From Pomphorhynchus laevis (lineage: Eukaryota > Acanthocephala > Palaeacanthocephala > Echinorhynchida > Pomphorhynchidae): a stretch of DNA of 64,000 nucleotides. The notes below the pieces were generated by a model. That model did no database searches, had not been told where the DNA came from, and saw only the letters and a list, made by a program, of their open reading frames with translations. Each line of letters starts with the position of its first letter. Within the stretch, counting starts at the first letter, position 1. The stretch spans positions 1 through 64,000 of the forward strand of contig WNNJ02000249.1 in assembly GCA_012934845.2 (NCBI GenBank). Reading direction: 5' to 3'. The translations under genes and the position numbers were made by a program. This document shows positions 24,480 to 34,259 of the stretch, piece after piece.

Positions 24480-26080
24480 GTATGTATGGTTTGCAGCGAC
24501 GCTGCCTTGCTGCCTACAACAACCTGACCGCTGACAAATTCCAAGGCAAGCATCCTCCCAGACGGCTCAAAGCCTTTCGTCAACTAGCTCACTTACAGTC
24601 TGAAGATTACCTCCCATCGCTACTATTAAATAACTGAAGTCAGGATTAATGTCGTTTAGATATTCTTCCACGAGCGAAACCGACGCCCTAAGCCCTTTGC
24701 ACTTACAGGATCTACTCGGTTTGACCACTGGCGCTGCGGCAAATCGCCTTGTCTTATCATTGACAAAGATCATCGCATTGCTGTTTAGCGGCAAAATGCC
24801 CAGTAATATTGCCAGCATCGTGTGTGTGGATGGGCAAGCTGTTTGAATTTATTAAGAAAGATAGCGGAATCCGGAGGATCGCTGTTAGCTTCAATATTCG
24901 ACGTATTGCAGCTAAGATTGATTGTCGATTCCTCACCGAAATCCTTGTCGACCGCATACTCCCTATCCAGCTGGCCGTTGGCATCCCGGGATGAATCGAA
25001 GAAGTGATGCATGGCTCCCGCACGTTTCTACGCTATATTTCCTCAAGTAACCGGGCGTTCGCGAAACTGGACTTCTGCAACGTTTTTAACAGCGCCAGCA
25101 TAGATGCTATACGACGTTGGGTCGCTCGCGAAGTAACGCAAATTCTATCGTTCGTCACTAAGTGTTACGAGTCCTCTAGCGACCTTCGTTTAAGCGAATT
25201 ATGTCTCGTGAGGGCGCTGAGCAGGGCAACAACATTAAGCGCCTGCTTTTTACCTTGCAATCAAAAACCTTGCTAATAACTTCAAACCAGAACTTAACAT
25301 TTAGTATCTCAATAATTGTTTACTTTGGAGTACACCTGAGGACAATCTCTGAAATCATCCCAATTCAGACTGCCGGTGCAGAAATTTGACTGGCTTAAAA
25401 TTTCGAGAAGTGCGAAACCATCATAGATTGCTGCAAAACGAGTCAATGCATTTCGAGTCAATGCACCCCGGCGACGAGTGCACGTTTGATTGTTGTTGAC
25501 GTAAAGTACTCGGACACATTTCTAGAGGCTCTGCCTATCTCCTCCACAGGCACACGCATGTTTGGCCAATCCATTTCCTTAGTTGTGACACTGAGGCTGG
25601 GTGTTCACTGTATCGAAACATATCAGTGCATATACTGACGAGAGGGTCCCAGGAATAGGGCACAAGCGACCTGATGGAGCCACTTTATTTTCATGAGAAT
25701 CTGGCCGAATACTTGTGTGAGACGTAACTTATCCCAACACTCTAGTTTCCTGCCACGTCGTTCATGGCGTTGCTGCTGCCAGCGCTGTGGCATACACTCC
25801 GAGCAGCTAAACGCGGAAAATATAGCTGCTTAAACGAACGCCAGTACGCACTTGCATCGGTTGCTGTAGAAATGCTGGGCGCGTAGCACAGGGTGCAGCT
25901 ACACTACTCAAGCAAATTGGCAAAAGAATCAAACGCGCAAACGGGAAGCGCCGTTCGAATTGTTAGCTTATGCAGAAGATCAGCATAGCGGTACAGCGGG
26001 GCATGCTGCTTGACTCATCAAGTCGGCTAGTGTACTGTCTTTCACTTAATCTGGCTTTGTGAGCATGGTTCTGGATGATG
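24480..26080 (+). mobile_element. Decayed reverse transcriptase element with C-terminal nuclease-like domain
   Basis: Reading across plus-strand frames gives, in order: a thumb/finger-like stretch LSPLHLQDLLGLTTGAA (about 24680); IRRIAVSFNIRRIAAKID, the counterpart of GIRPIAVG.T.RRL.AK (about 24870); KLDFCNVFNSASIDAI, the FKNAFNS motif (about 25060); EGAEQGNN where EGVQQGDP is usual (25210); then GHKRPDGATL followed by VWDVT-like residues (about 25660-25730) and KRIKRANGKRR with ISIAVQRG (about 25930-26000). The last blocks match the restriction-like (PD-(D/E)XK) tail of a widespread invertebrate RT family. It has many breaks and is clearly dead. It is more GC-rich than its surroundings. Confidence 0.7.
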
Positions 26081-26304
26081 CGAGGATTTATGATAAAACG
26101 GTGGAAGGATGAAAAGAATGCCGCTTAGACCAGATTCAAATGAACGGTAAAAACATTACAATGCACGTGCCGGGAGTAGATGTTTCCCAATATGAATTCG
26201 ATGGTTTTACGAACGAATACAATATTGTTGACACTCACTCTGATTTGTTCTGGAGATCCCACGGCGGTTCTATCTATCCAAAGCAATATGTGAACGGGCC
26301 CATT

Positions 26305-26511
26305 GCAGATCATCATTCTGAAGAGCAGTTTGCAGAGGTCCAGGAGGCTGCCTCACTGTTTGATAGGGATTGCGATGGCACAATGGCGACTAAAGAGTCT
26401 ATGCAAAAGAACACGCTATATGCTGAGCTGTAGGCCATGATCAAAGTGGCGGACGTGGATTGCAACTAAACCATTAAGTTTCCAGAATTCCTCGCGTTGA
26501 TGATCAGCCCA
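26305..26511 (+). pseudogene. Calmodulin pseudogene fragment
   Basis: The plus frame reads ADHHSEEQFAEVQEAASLFD and then RDCDGTMATKES, against calmodulin [20 protein letters not shown] and KDGDGTITTKEL. After a deletion of about a dozen codons it continues YAEL-stop-AMIKVADVDCN-stop-TIKFPEFLALM, against [28 protein letters not shown]. The first EF-hand loop has lost conserved glycines, and two in-frame stops are present. Similarity begins exactly after the initiator codon, where many calmodulin genes have an intron, so it may derive from an exon rather than a whole retrocopy. Confidence 0.85.
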
Positions 26512-26519
26512 AATAGCGG

Positions 26520-27500
26520 ATTCACATTTTCGCAAGGGGAGAATGGTTTTATTATAAAGTATCAACTGATCGCGCATACACGACGACGGATGATACCGTT
26601 GATAGTGTCCGTCTCGAAACGAAGCACTCAGCCAACTAACATCAAGTTCGGATAAATGGGACTTGTTCAGATTTGCAAACGACAATGAATTGTAAACAAT
26701 ATTTACATTGAATGCATAACGCTATTAAATTAAGTTTAATTAAGCAAAATTTACAACTTGGTCACGATAAATGCTTTTATTCAAATTTGTTTAACAGATA
26801 AGCATATAATATTATAAAAACAGAACATCCATTAATTGCGATTATTTAAGCATATTATTCGGTAAACTATTATCGATTGCACCTGTTATGAAATAAAACA
26901 TGACATAGTTTATAAATACATTATGAAATACAACCGAATACTAAAGGAATATAAAATATACCATAAAAAATCATCTTTTGGTAGGGGATCGTATTCTAGC
27001 GATATATTAGAAACCTACCTTATGTATGTGATCTGCTAGTCGGGGCACATTCTGCTTGGAGCAGAAAGTGCTCCCACTTCAAGGAGTATCTAGCAAGGCT
27101 TTTCCGAGCTCCAAAACTTGCTCCGGATTCATATGCTCAGTCGGCTTATCGAAAGTCGGACTGCGAGTCATTGTCCTGTATAGATAACAAATTTCAGGTC
27201 TCGGGAAAGAACTCCGGGACCTAATCGCTACATCGATATCCATGCTATTTGCTAATCATGTTCTACCTACCGCAACGGTTAAAACTTCAAACAAAAGGGG
27301 GCCTCGACTCACGCCGTCCCCACTCAAGATTGTCAAGCTCCTAAATCATATGCATAATAAGGGAAATGAAAATACTGCCCAGGGGCAAGTACCTTCCCTA
27401 GACGGGGCCAATGGTGTGAAGGGAAACCTTCCCGCACCTAGCTCTGTCTAGGTTGGCAATCCCCCAATTGAAATTTGTCTTGGTTATATTAAGTTCTATA
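26520..27500. other. Unassigned region between pseudogene and LINE
   Basis: The first half is AT-rich. From about 27000 composition becomes balanced, and this may be the 5' untranslated part of the LINE that follows. No gene was recognised. Confidence 0.4.
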
Positions 27501-27502
27501 CA

Positions 27503-27640
27503 TTCCAGATTATTCCTGTCAGTTCCAGATTATTCCTGTCAGTTCCAGATTATTCCTGTCAGTTCCAGATTATTCCTGTCAGTTCCAGATTATTCCTGTC
27601 AGTTCCAGATTATTCCTGTCAGTTCCAGATTATTCTTGAC
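27503..27640. repeat. Minisatellite, seven units of 20 bp
   Basis: The unit is TTCCAGATTATTCCTGTCAG. Six copies are identical and the seventh differs slightly. It lies just upstream of LINE copy A and may be part of that element's 5' leader. Confidence 0.95.
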
Positions 27641-27889
27641 AGTTCAGATCGCTACGCTCGCGGATTAAGCTCAATCTATCGATAAAAGGTAATGCCTAAA
27701 AAAGCGCGATCTCAGATCCCTGTTCCTGATCAAGAATCTTCCACATCGGAATGCAAATGGTTATACCAGCTTTGAAGTTGGATGCGATTCCAAAGATTGT
27801 GATGTATGGACACTTGTTCGTGTTAAAATATCCGACCACTCGGTGTATAAACGTAAACAGTTCACATTAGGTTTTTGTACATCAGTACG

Positions 27890-30525
27890 ACTACTACAGT
27901 TATCCTGATCATCTACTCCTGTATCACACACAACCACTCAGACCAATGATGTTTTAGATGTTTCCCTCGCATCAACACCTGACTTCGCATCATATAATCC
28001 CATTATTGAACCTACTCTCTCACACACTCCTCGTTCAACTACGTACCAAACTTCCATTAATCTTTCTCATTCTAAAAATGCTATCGGTAAAGCTTTTCAT
28101 CTCGTACCTCCTCTTTCCTATTCCTCCACCAATCTAAATAAATCTCAAACTTCTTTATTCTCCTCACGTACTCCTTACTCGACCTCTCCTGTATCACCTC
28201 TCAATAATTTACACCCTTCCATCAAAATCATTTCCAGTTACCATTATCCTTTACCATTATCTACACATTATCATTTCCTTTACCATTATCTACACCAAGT
28301 CGACCCTGGAAGCTTCTCGATATCCCTATTCTCTGCACAGCCTTACTCAATTCTTCACTCTTTTCACTTCCTCTTAACTATCTCTCTCCCGATGATCTCT
28401 GCATTCTGTTTGATTCTGAACTTACGTCGATCCTCAATAACCTTCTACCTAGTCGACTTCGACGTTTTCCCAGCGCTTGCGCCATGCTCCCTGGTTCGAT
28501 TCTGACTGTAGTCTTTCTAAGCGTCGACTCCGTCACTCTTTTCGTATGTATAAACGCTTTCTTAAACGTTCACCCAACTCACTCCCTCCAAATCTTCGTG
28601 ATTCCTACTTTTCTCAACGCCGTTCACATCTCATTCTTATACGTACTAAACGTACTCTCTTTTGGCGAAATCAACTCGAGTCATCTTCCAACTCGAAATC
28701 TCATTGGAAAATCTTAAACTCAATTCTTTCACGATCATCTACCCCTTGTAATATAAATCCTGATGAATTTTCTTCTTATCTACAAACTAAGCTATCTAAT
28801 TTACTTTCCCTACTACCCATAGCCCCCTTGTACCCACTCTTATCTTTAAATACTTCCCTCCCAGAACTATTCCACCTTCTTCCCGTTTCGTCTGATGAAG
28901 TTTCTTCGGTTCTGCTGTCATTACCTAATAAAACCTCTCCTTCTGACCCAATTCCCACTCACTTACTTAAAAATATCTGCACTTTTATCTTACCCTTCCT
29001 AACCACATTGTTCAACTCGTCCATCCGTAGCTGTACATTTCCTTCCATCTGGAAATGCGCCACTGTTCGTCCTATCATCAAAAAGCAATCTCTCGACTCT
29101 TCACTACCATCTTCGTACCGTCCAATCTCACTTCTCCCAACCCTCTCTAAACTCCTTGAGCGTCTTGTTCTTAAGCAAGTTAATACATATCTCTATTCCT
29201 CTAACTTATTTCCTCCCTTCCAAGCCGCTTTTCGCTCTAATTACTCTACCGAAATTGCATGTCTTAAAGTTTATAACGACTTACTCATATCGCGCGATCA
29301 TAAATTATGTAGTGTCATAGTTTCTCTTGATCTATCGTCTGCTTTTGACATCGTCGATCACTCGATTCTTCTCCATCGCCTTCGTCATGATTATGGCTTC
29401 TCTTTACCCACTGTATCATGGTTTTCTTCATATCTATCAAACCGTACATTTCGCGTATATTCTAACTCTTCTCTCTCCCATCCTTCGTCCATTCCGTCCG
29501 GTGTTCCGCAAGGCTCCGTATTAGGCCCTATACTTTTCTCTCTTCTTCTTGGTGATTTGTCTTCGATTTCTCATAAATTTAACTTCCATGTTATGCAATA
29601 TGCTGATGACATTCTCATCTATGCTCATGCACCTGTTTATCGTATTCGCGATCTTAGTGTTTCTGCTTCCGACTGTCTTGTCTCAATTTCCAATCATCTT
29701 TCTTCCCTTCGCCTTTCTCTGAATCCTGATAAATCCAAAATTATGTGGATCCTACCTCGACGCCTCGGCTTCGAACCTCCCTCCGTATCATTAAATTCTA
29801 CAATTCTTCCTATCGTTGATAATCTCGTTTTCCTAGGCTTCCATTTTGACAACCGACTTTCACTTAAACCTTTCGTTAGAGATAAAGTACGCTCATCTAC
29901 CTTGATACTCCGCAACCTCCGTCAAGTTCGTAGATTGATCGATTTCCCTTCTTGTATGACTCTCATATCATCTCTCCTTTATTCTAGACTCGATTATTGT
30001 CTTAGTCTATTTTCCAACTCACCTAAATCCACTCTTCTTCCCCTACAACGCATCGTCAACGCAGCCGTCCGAATTCTCCTCCGTCTTCGTCGTTTTGATC
30101 ATACATCCTACCATCTTGCTTCTCTCGATTTGCCTACAATTTATTGTCGTGTTCAAATTCGTCTTCTTATCGCTGCTTTCCGCCTTGTAACTTTTTATAC
30201 CCCTTCATTTCTCAACCTTCCTTTTCTTGATAATTCCCGTCCTGTTTACTGTTCCTTGCGTTCCTGTAATTCCCTTCTTTTACATGTCCCAAACTACTCT
30301 ACCTCCTTTGGACTCCGCTCCTTCCTGGTGGCTGCTCCTCTATCGTGGAATCATCTGCCCATTCATATACGCCAATCAACTTCCCTGCAGTGCTTCAAAC
30401 GACAAATCCGATCCCATCTGAACAATTTAACTGCTTGACTTTCTCATTTTGTTTGTGGACTTGTAAGCGTACAGCTTGTACGCATTTGCCACATTAAATA
30501 AATTTGTATTATTATTATTATTATT
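27890..30525 (+). mobile_element. CR1/L2-like LINE copy A, internally deleted
   Basis: The 5' part (27890-28250) carries a piece of ORF1. It then jumps, through a CCATTATC microrepeat, to the sequence that lies at 32015 in copy B, so the ORF1 C-terminus and the endonuclease are missing. The RT portion is intact. The 3' end has a conserved stem-loop (30467-30483) and a TTA microsatellite tail (30508-30525), immediately followed by copy B. Confidence 0.85.
28477..30438 (+). CDS. LINE reverse transcriptase (ORF2 C-terminal part), open 653 codons
   Basis: This is a target-primed reverse transcriptase of the CR1 group (L2/Daphne/Crack-like). The open frame carries fingers (SYRPISLLPTLSKLLERLVL), the SLDLSSAFDIVDHSILLHRL catalytic block near residue 288, SGVPQGSVLGPILFSLLLGD, and the catalytic YADD near residue 374. 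A C-terminal tail with RRLIDF..SRLDYC follows. No stop interrupts it. The upstream endonuclease is absent from this copy, so it is not an autonomous element. The methionine at 28477 is simply the first in frame; translation in a full element would come from further upstream. The related copy B is broken in the same region. Confidence 0.9.
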   Translation: MRHAPWFDSDCSLSKRRLRHSFRMYKRFLKRSPNSLPPNLRDSYFSQRRSHLILIRTKRTLFWRNQLESSSNSKSHWKILNSILSRSSTPCNINPDEFSSYLQTKLSNLLSLLPIAPLYPLLSLNTSLPELFHLLPVSSDEVSSVLLSLPNKTSPSDPIPTHLLKNICTFILPFLTTLFNSSIRSCTFPSIWKCATVRPIIKKQSLDSSLPSSYRPISLLPTLSKLLERLVLKQVNTYLYSSNLFPPFQAAFRSNYSTEIACLKVYNDLLISRDHKLCSVIVSLDLSSAFDIVDHSILLHRLRHDYGFSLPTVSWFSSYLSNRTFRVYSNSSLSHPSSIPSGVPQGSVLGPILFSLLLGDLSSISHKFNFHVMQYADDILIYAHAPVYRIRDLSVSASDCLVSISNHLSSLRLSLNPDKSKIMWILPRRLGFEPPSVSLNSTILPIVDNLVFLGFHFDNRLSLKPFVRDKVRSSTLILRNLRQVRRLIDFPSCMTLISSLLYSRLDYCLSLFSNSPKSTLLPLQRIVNAAVRILLRLRRFDHTSYHLASLDLPTIYCRVQIRLLIAAFRLVTFYTPSFLNLPFLDNSRPVYCSLRSCNSLLLHVPNYSTSFGLRSFLVAAPLSWNHLPIHIRQSTSLQCFKRQIRSHLNNLTA

Positions 30526-31295
30526 CCGATCAACTGATTCAACACTCCATTCCTGTCACTCATGCCCCAACCTATTTTAATTCTCCTTACTCTACCTCCC
30601 ACGTAACACTTCCAAATAATTTACATCCTTCATTTAAAATCATATCCAGTCACATCTCTGATCAATCGACTCAACACCCCGCTCCTGTCCCACTTGCTCC
30701 AACCAATATTAATTATCTATCAAGCAGCCTTGTCATTTCCACTTCTATCTGCTCATCTGCCTCGACTCCTAGCAGCTCTGTCCGTCCACCACTTCCACGA
30801 AATCGTTTTCCTTCGCGCGATCGCTGTATAATCATATCAAACTTAAAGCTTTCCGAATCTGCTTCTCCACAATCTCGCCTCGATGATGATGTATCTGCTT
30901 TCAGGTCTATCCTAGCAACCATTCTTCCTGATGATAACCCATCCCTCTTCAATAATATCGATCCTGTATCCTTTATTCGTTTAAACAAATCCACTAAATC
31001 CAATCATCTCAGTCCTCCACTCTTAAAAATCGTTTTCCGACATAATTCACATGCCTCTTCTGTACTCTCCCAACGTTTTAAACTTCTTACCACTTCATCT
31101 ACTTGCCGTATCTTTCCTGACCGCTCCCCTTCTGATATTGTCCAGCTCAATTTAGCTCGCATTGAGAAACATCGACGTGAAACAAACGGCGAGTCATCCT
31201 TATCTATACGTCAAATCAACGGAAATTTTCACATTGTACACACAAGGCCAAAAATTCGATGGCGTCCCATCTCTCTCCCTTGTCTTCTTCGCTAG
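30504..31295 (+). CDS. LINE ORF1-type protein, C-terminal part
   Basis: The frame includes CIIISNLKLSESASPQSRLD followed by SFIRLNKSTKSN, LLKIVFRHN and RIFPDRSPSDIV, a pattern seen in nucleic-acid-binding ORF1 proteins of CR1-group LINEs. The first codons (a run of tyrosines) are merely the TTA tail of copy A read in frame, so the true start is lost. The end overlaps the next frame by about 37 bases, as is common between LINE ORFs. Confidence 0.65.
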   Translation: MYYYYYYSDQLIQHSIPVTHAPTYFNSPYSTSHVTLPNNLHPSFKIISSHISDQSTQHPAPVPLAPTNINYLSSSLVISTSICSSASTPSSSVRPPLPRNRFPSRDRCIIISNLKLSESASPQSRLDDDVSAFRSILATILPDDNPSLFNNIDPVSFIRLNKSTKSNHLSPPLLKIVFRHNSHASSVLSQRFKLLTTSSTCRIFPDRSPSDIVQLNLARIEKHRRETNGESSLSIRQINGNFHIVHTRPKIRWRPISLPCLLR

Positions 31296-32110
31296 TCAAT
31301 CTCGCTCCTAAGCATACTTTTCGTCTTAGTCTATTCAACACTCGTTCCATTCTTCATAAAGCTAATATGCTTCTCGATATCTTCGATCAATTATCTATCG
31401 ATATTCTCTGCATTACTGAATCCTGGCACTCTGATTCCGACGATCTTGCTATTCGTCGTCTATGTCGATCTGATTGTTCTCTAGTTGAATCAGCTCGTCC
31501 AATTGCCTCTCATACATCTATTGCTTCTAACCATGGCGGTATTGTTGCCATTGCTCGTCACCCATTGTCTTTACTTAAAATAAACGTTAACATCCGTTAC
31601 ACCTCGTTCGAATTACTCATATGCAGATTATCAACTCCTTTCCCTCTCGAAATTGTGATTGTATACCATCCAGGTTCAGTTGCCCCATCACGTATCTTCT
31701 TTAACGACCTTGCAGATCTAATGTCTCACTGTTCATTGTCTTATACTCCTTCTTTTGTTCTCGGTGACTTTAACATTCGTCTTGATCGCCCGTCTGACTC
31801 TGACTCTATCACTTTAACTAATCTTTTTTCTGATTTTAACTATAAATTACTTTCAACAAGCCCAAATCATATTCTCGGCGGTGCTCTCGACATCATTGCT
31901 GTTCCTAACTGCTTCAATGACTATACCTCCTTGTCAATTACTGATCCCAGTTTATCCGATCATTTCCTTGTCACTCTTACTTTTACTCGTCCCTATCCTC
32001 CTTCTCCGCCTCCACCATTATCCACCCCCAAGTCGACCCTGGAAACTTCTCGATATCCCTATTCTCTGCACAGCCTTACTCAATTCTTCACTCTTTTCAC
32101 TTCCTCTTAA
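31259..32110 (+). CDS. LINE apurinic-like endonuclease (ORF2 N-terminal part)
   Basis: An exonuclease-endonuclease-phosphatase fold protein that nicks target DNA. Visible motifs are FNTRSILHKA (N of the metal site), LCITESWH (catalytic E), VLGDFNIRLD (GDFN), GALDIIAVPN and TDPSLSDHFLVTLTF (SDH, catalytic histidine). The open frame ends in the linker before RT; in the uninterrupted element it would continue into the RT domain. Confidence 0.85.
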   Translation: MASHLSPLSSSLVNLAPKHTFRLSLFNTRSILHKANMLLDIFDQLSIDILCITESWHSDSDDLAIRRLCRSDCSLVESARPIASHTSIASNHGGIVAIARHPLSLLKINVNIRYTSFELLICRLSTPFPLEIVIVYHPGSVAPSRIFFNDLADLMSHCSLSYTPSFVLGDFNIRLDRPSDSDSITLTNLFSDFNYKLLSTSPNHILGGALDIIAVPNCFNDYTSLSITDPSLSDHFLVTLTFTRPYPPSPPPPLSTPKSTLETSRYPYSLHSLTQFFTLFTSS

Positions 32111-32207
32111 CTATCTCTCTCCCGATGATCTCTGCATTCTGTTTGATTCTGAACTTACGTCGATCCTCAATTACCTTCTACCTAGTCGACTTTGACGTTT
32201 CCAGCGC

Positions 32208-34165
32208 TTGCGCTATGCTCCCTGGTTCGATTCTGAATGTAGTCTTTCTAAGCGTCGACTCCGTCACTCTATTCGTTTGTATAAACGCTTTCTTAAACGT
32301 TCTCCCAACTCACTCCCTACAAATCTTCGTGATTCCTACTTTTCTCAACGCCGTTCACATCTCATTCTTATACGTACTAAACGTTCTCTCTTTTGGCGAA
32401 ATCAACTCGAGTCATCTTCCAACTCCAAATCTAATTGGAAAATCTTAAACTCAATTCTTTCACGATCATCTACCCTTTGTAATATAAATCCTGATAAATT
32501 TTCTTCTTATCTACACACTAAGCAATCTAATTTACTTTCCTTACTACCCATAGCCCCCTTGTACCCACTCTTCTCTTTAAATACTTCCCTCCTAGAACTA
32601 TTCCACCTTCTTCCCGTTTCGTCTGATGATGTTTCTTCGGTTCTGCTGTCATTACCTAATAAAACCTCTCCTTCTGACCCAATTCCCACTCACTTGCTTA
32701 AAAATATCTGCTCCTCTATCTTACCCTTCCTAACTACTTTGTTCAACTCGTCCATCCGTAACCGTACATTTCCTTCCATCTGGAAATTCGCTACAGTTCG
32801 GCCTCTCATCAAAAAGCAATCTCGCGACTCCTCACTACCATTTTCGTACCGTCCTATCTCATTTCTCCCAACCCTCTCTAAACTCATCGAGCGTCTCGTT
32901 CTTAAGCAAGTTAATATATATCTCTTTTCCTCTAACTTATTTCCTCCCTTCCAAGCCGCTTTTCGCTCTAATTACTCTACCGAAATTGCCTGACTTAAAG
33001 TTTATAACGACTTACTCATTTCGCGCGATCGTACATTATATAGTGTCATAGTTTCTCTCGATCTATCGTCTGTTTTTGACATCGTCGATCACTCGATTCT
33101 TCTCCATCGCCTTCGTCATGATTATGGCTTCTCTTTACCCACTATATCATGGTTTTCTTCATATCTATCAAACCGTACATTTCGCGTCTATTCTAACTCT
33201 TCTCTCTCCCATCCTTCGTCCATTTCGTCCGGTGTTCCACAAGGCTCCGTATTAGGCCCTATGCTTTTCTCTCTTCTTCTCGGTGATTTGTCTTCGATTT
33301 CTCACAAATTTAACTTCCATGTTATGCAATATGCTGATGACATTCTCATCTAGGCTCATTCACCTGTTTATCGTATTCACGATTTTAGTGTTTCTGCTTC
33401 CGACTGTCTTGTCTCAATTTCCAACCATATTTCTTCCCTTCGCCTTTCTCTAAATCCTGATAAATCCAAAATTATGTGGATCCTACCTCAACGCCTCGGC
33501 TTCGAACTTCCCTCCGTATCATTAAATTCTACAATTCTTCCTATCGTTGATAATCTCGTTTTCCTAGGCTTTCATTTTGACAACCGACTTTCACTTAAAC
33601 CTTTCGTTAGAGATAAAGTACGCTCATCTACCTTGATACTCCGCAACCTCCGTCAAGTTCGTAGATTGATCGATTTCCCTTCTTGTATGACTCTAATATC
33701 TTCTCCTTTTTTCTAGACTCGATTATCGTCTTAGTCTATTTTCCAACTCACCTAAATCCACTCTTCTTCCCCTTCAACGCATCGTCAACGCAGCCTTCCG
33801 AATTCTCTTCCGTCTTCGTCGTTTTGATCATACATCCTACCATCTTGCTTCTCTCGATTTACCTACAATTTATTGTCTTGTTCAAATTCGTCTTCTTATC
33901 GTTGCTTTCCGCCTTGTAACTTTTCATACCCCTTCATTTCTCAATCTTCCTTTTCTTGATAATTCTCGTTCTCTTTACTGTTCCTTGCGTTCCTGTAATT
34001 TCCTTCTTTTACATGTCCCAAACTACTCTACCTCCTTTGGACTCCGCTCCTTTATTGTGGCTGCTCCTCTATCGTAGAACCATCTGCCCATTCATATACG
34101 CCAATCAACTTCCCTGTTGTGCTTCAAACGACAAATCCGATCTCATTTAAACAATTTATCTGCTT
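32208..34165 (+). pseudogene. LINE RT domain of copy B, broken
   Basis: It is colinear with the 653-codon frame of copy A and differs mainly by scattered substitutions. In-frame stops near 32991, 33351 and 33715 and a one-base shift near 33705 break it. The YADD motif remains, but a stop follows shortly after it. It is therefore a recent but inactive copy. Confidence 0.85.
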
Positions 34166-34259
34166 GACTTTTTCATTTTTGTTTGTGGACTTGTAAGCGT
34201 ACAGCTTGTACGCATTTGCCACATTTAATAAATTTATATTACTATTATAGGCATAACTG

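Larger units (their letters stand above)
30526..34250 (+). mobile_element. CR1/L2-like LINE copy B
   Basis: It begins directly after the TTA tail of copy A, in the same orientation, and ends with the same 3' stem-loop and AATAAATTT tail. In order it has an ORF1 part, an endonuclease, a linker and an RT with several stops and a frameshift. Over the shared RT part it is visibly very similar to copy A. Head-to-tail placement suggests insertion at the tail of A. Confidence 0.88.

Noticed and set aside
28776-28958. Minus-strand open frames within the LINE copies, such as 28776-28958 and 32507-32689
   Set aside because: They lie opposite the conserved RT/linker frame and arise from its codon bias.
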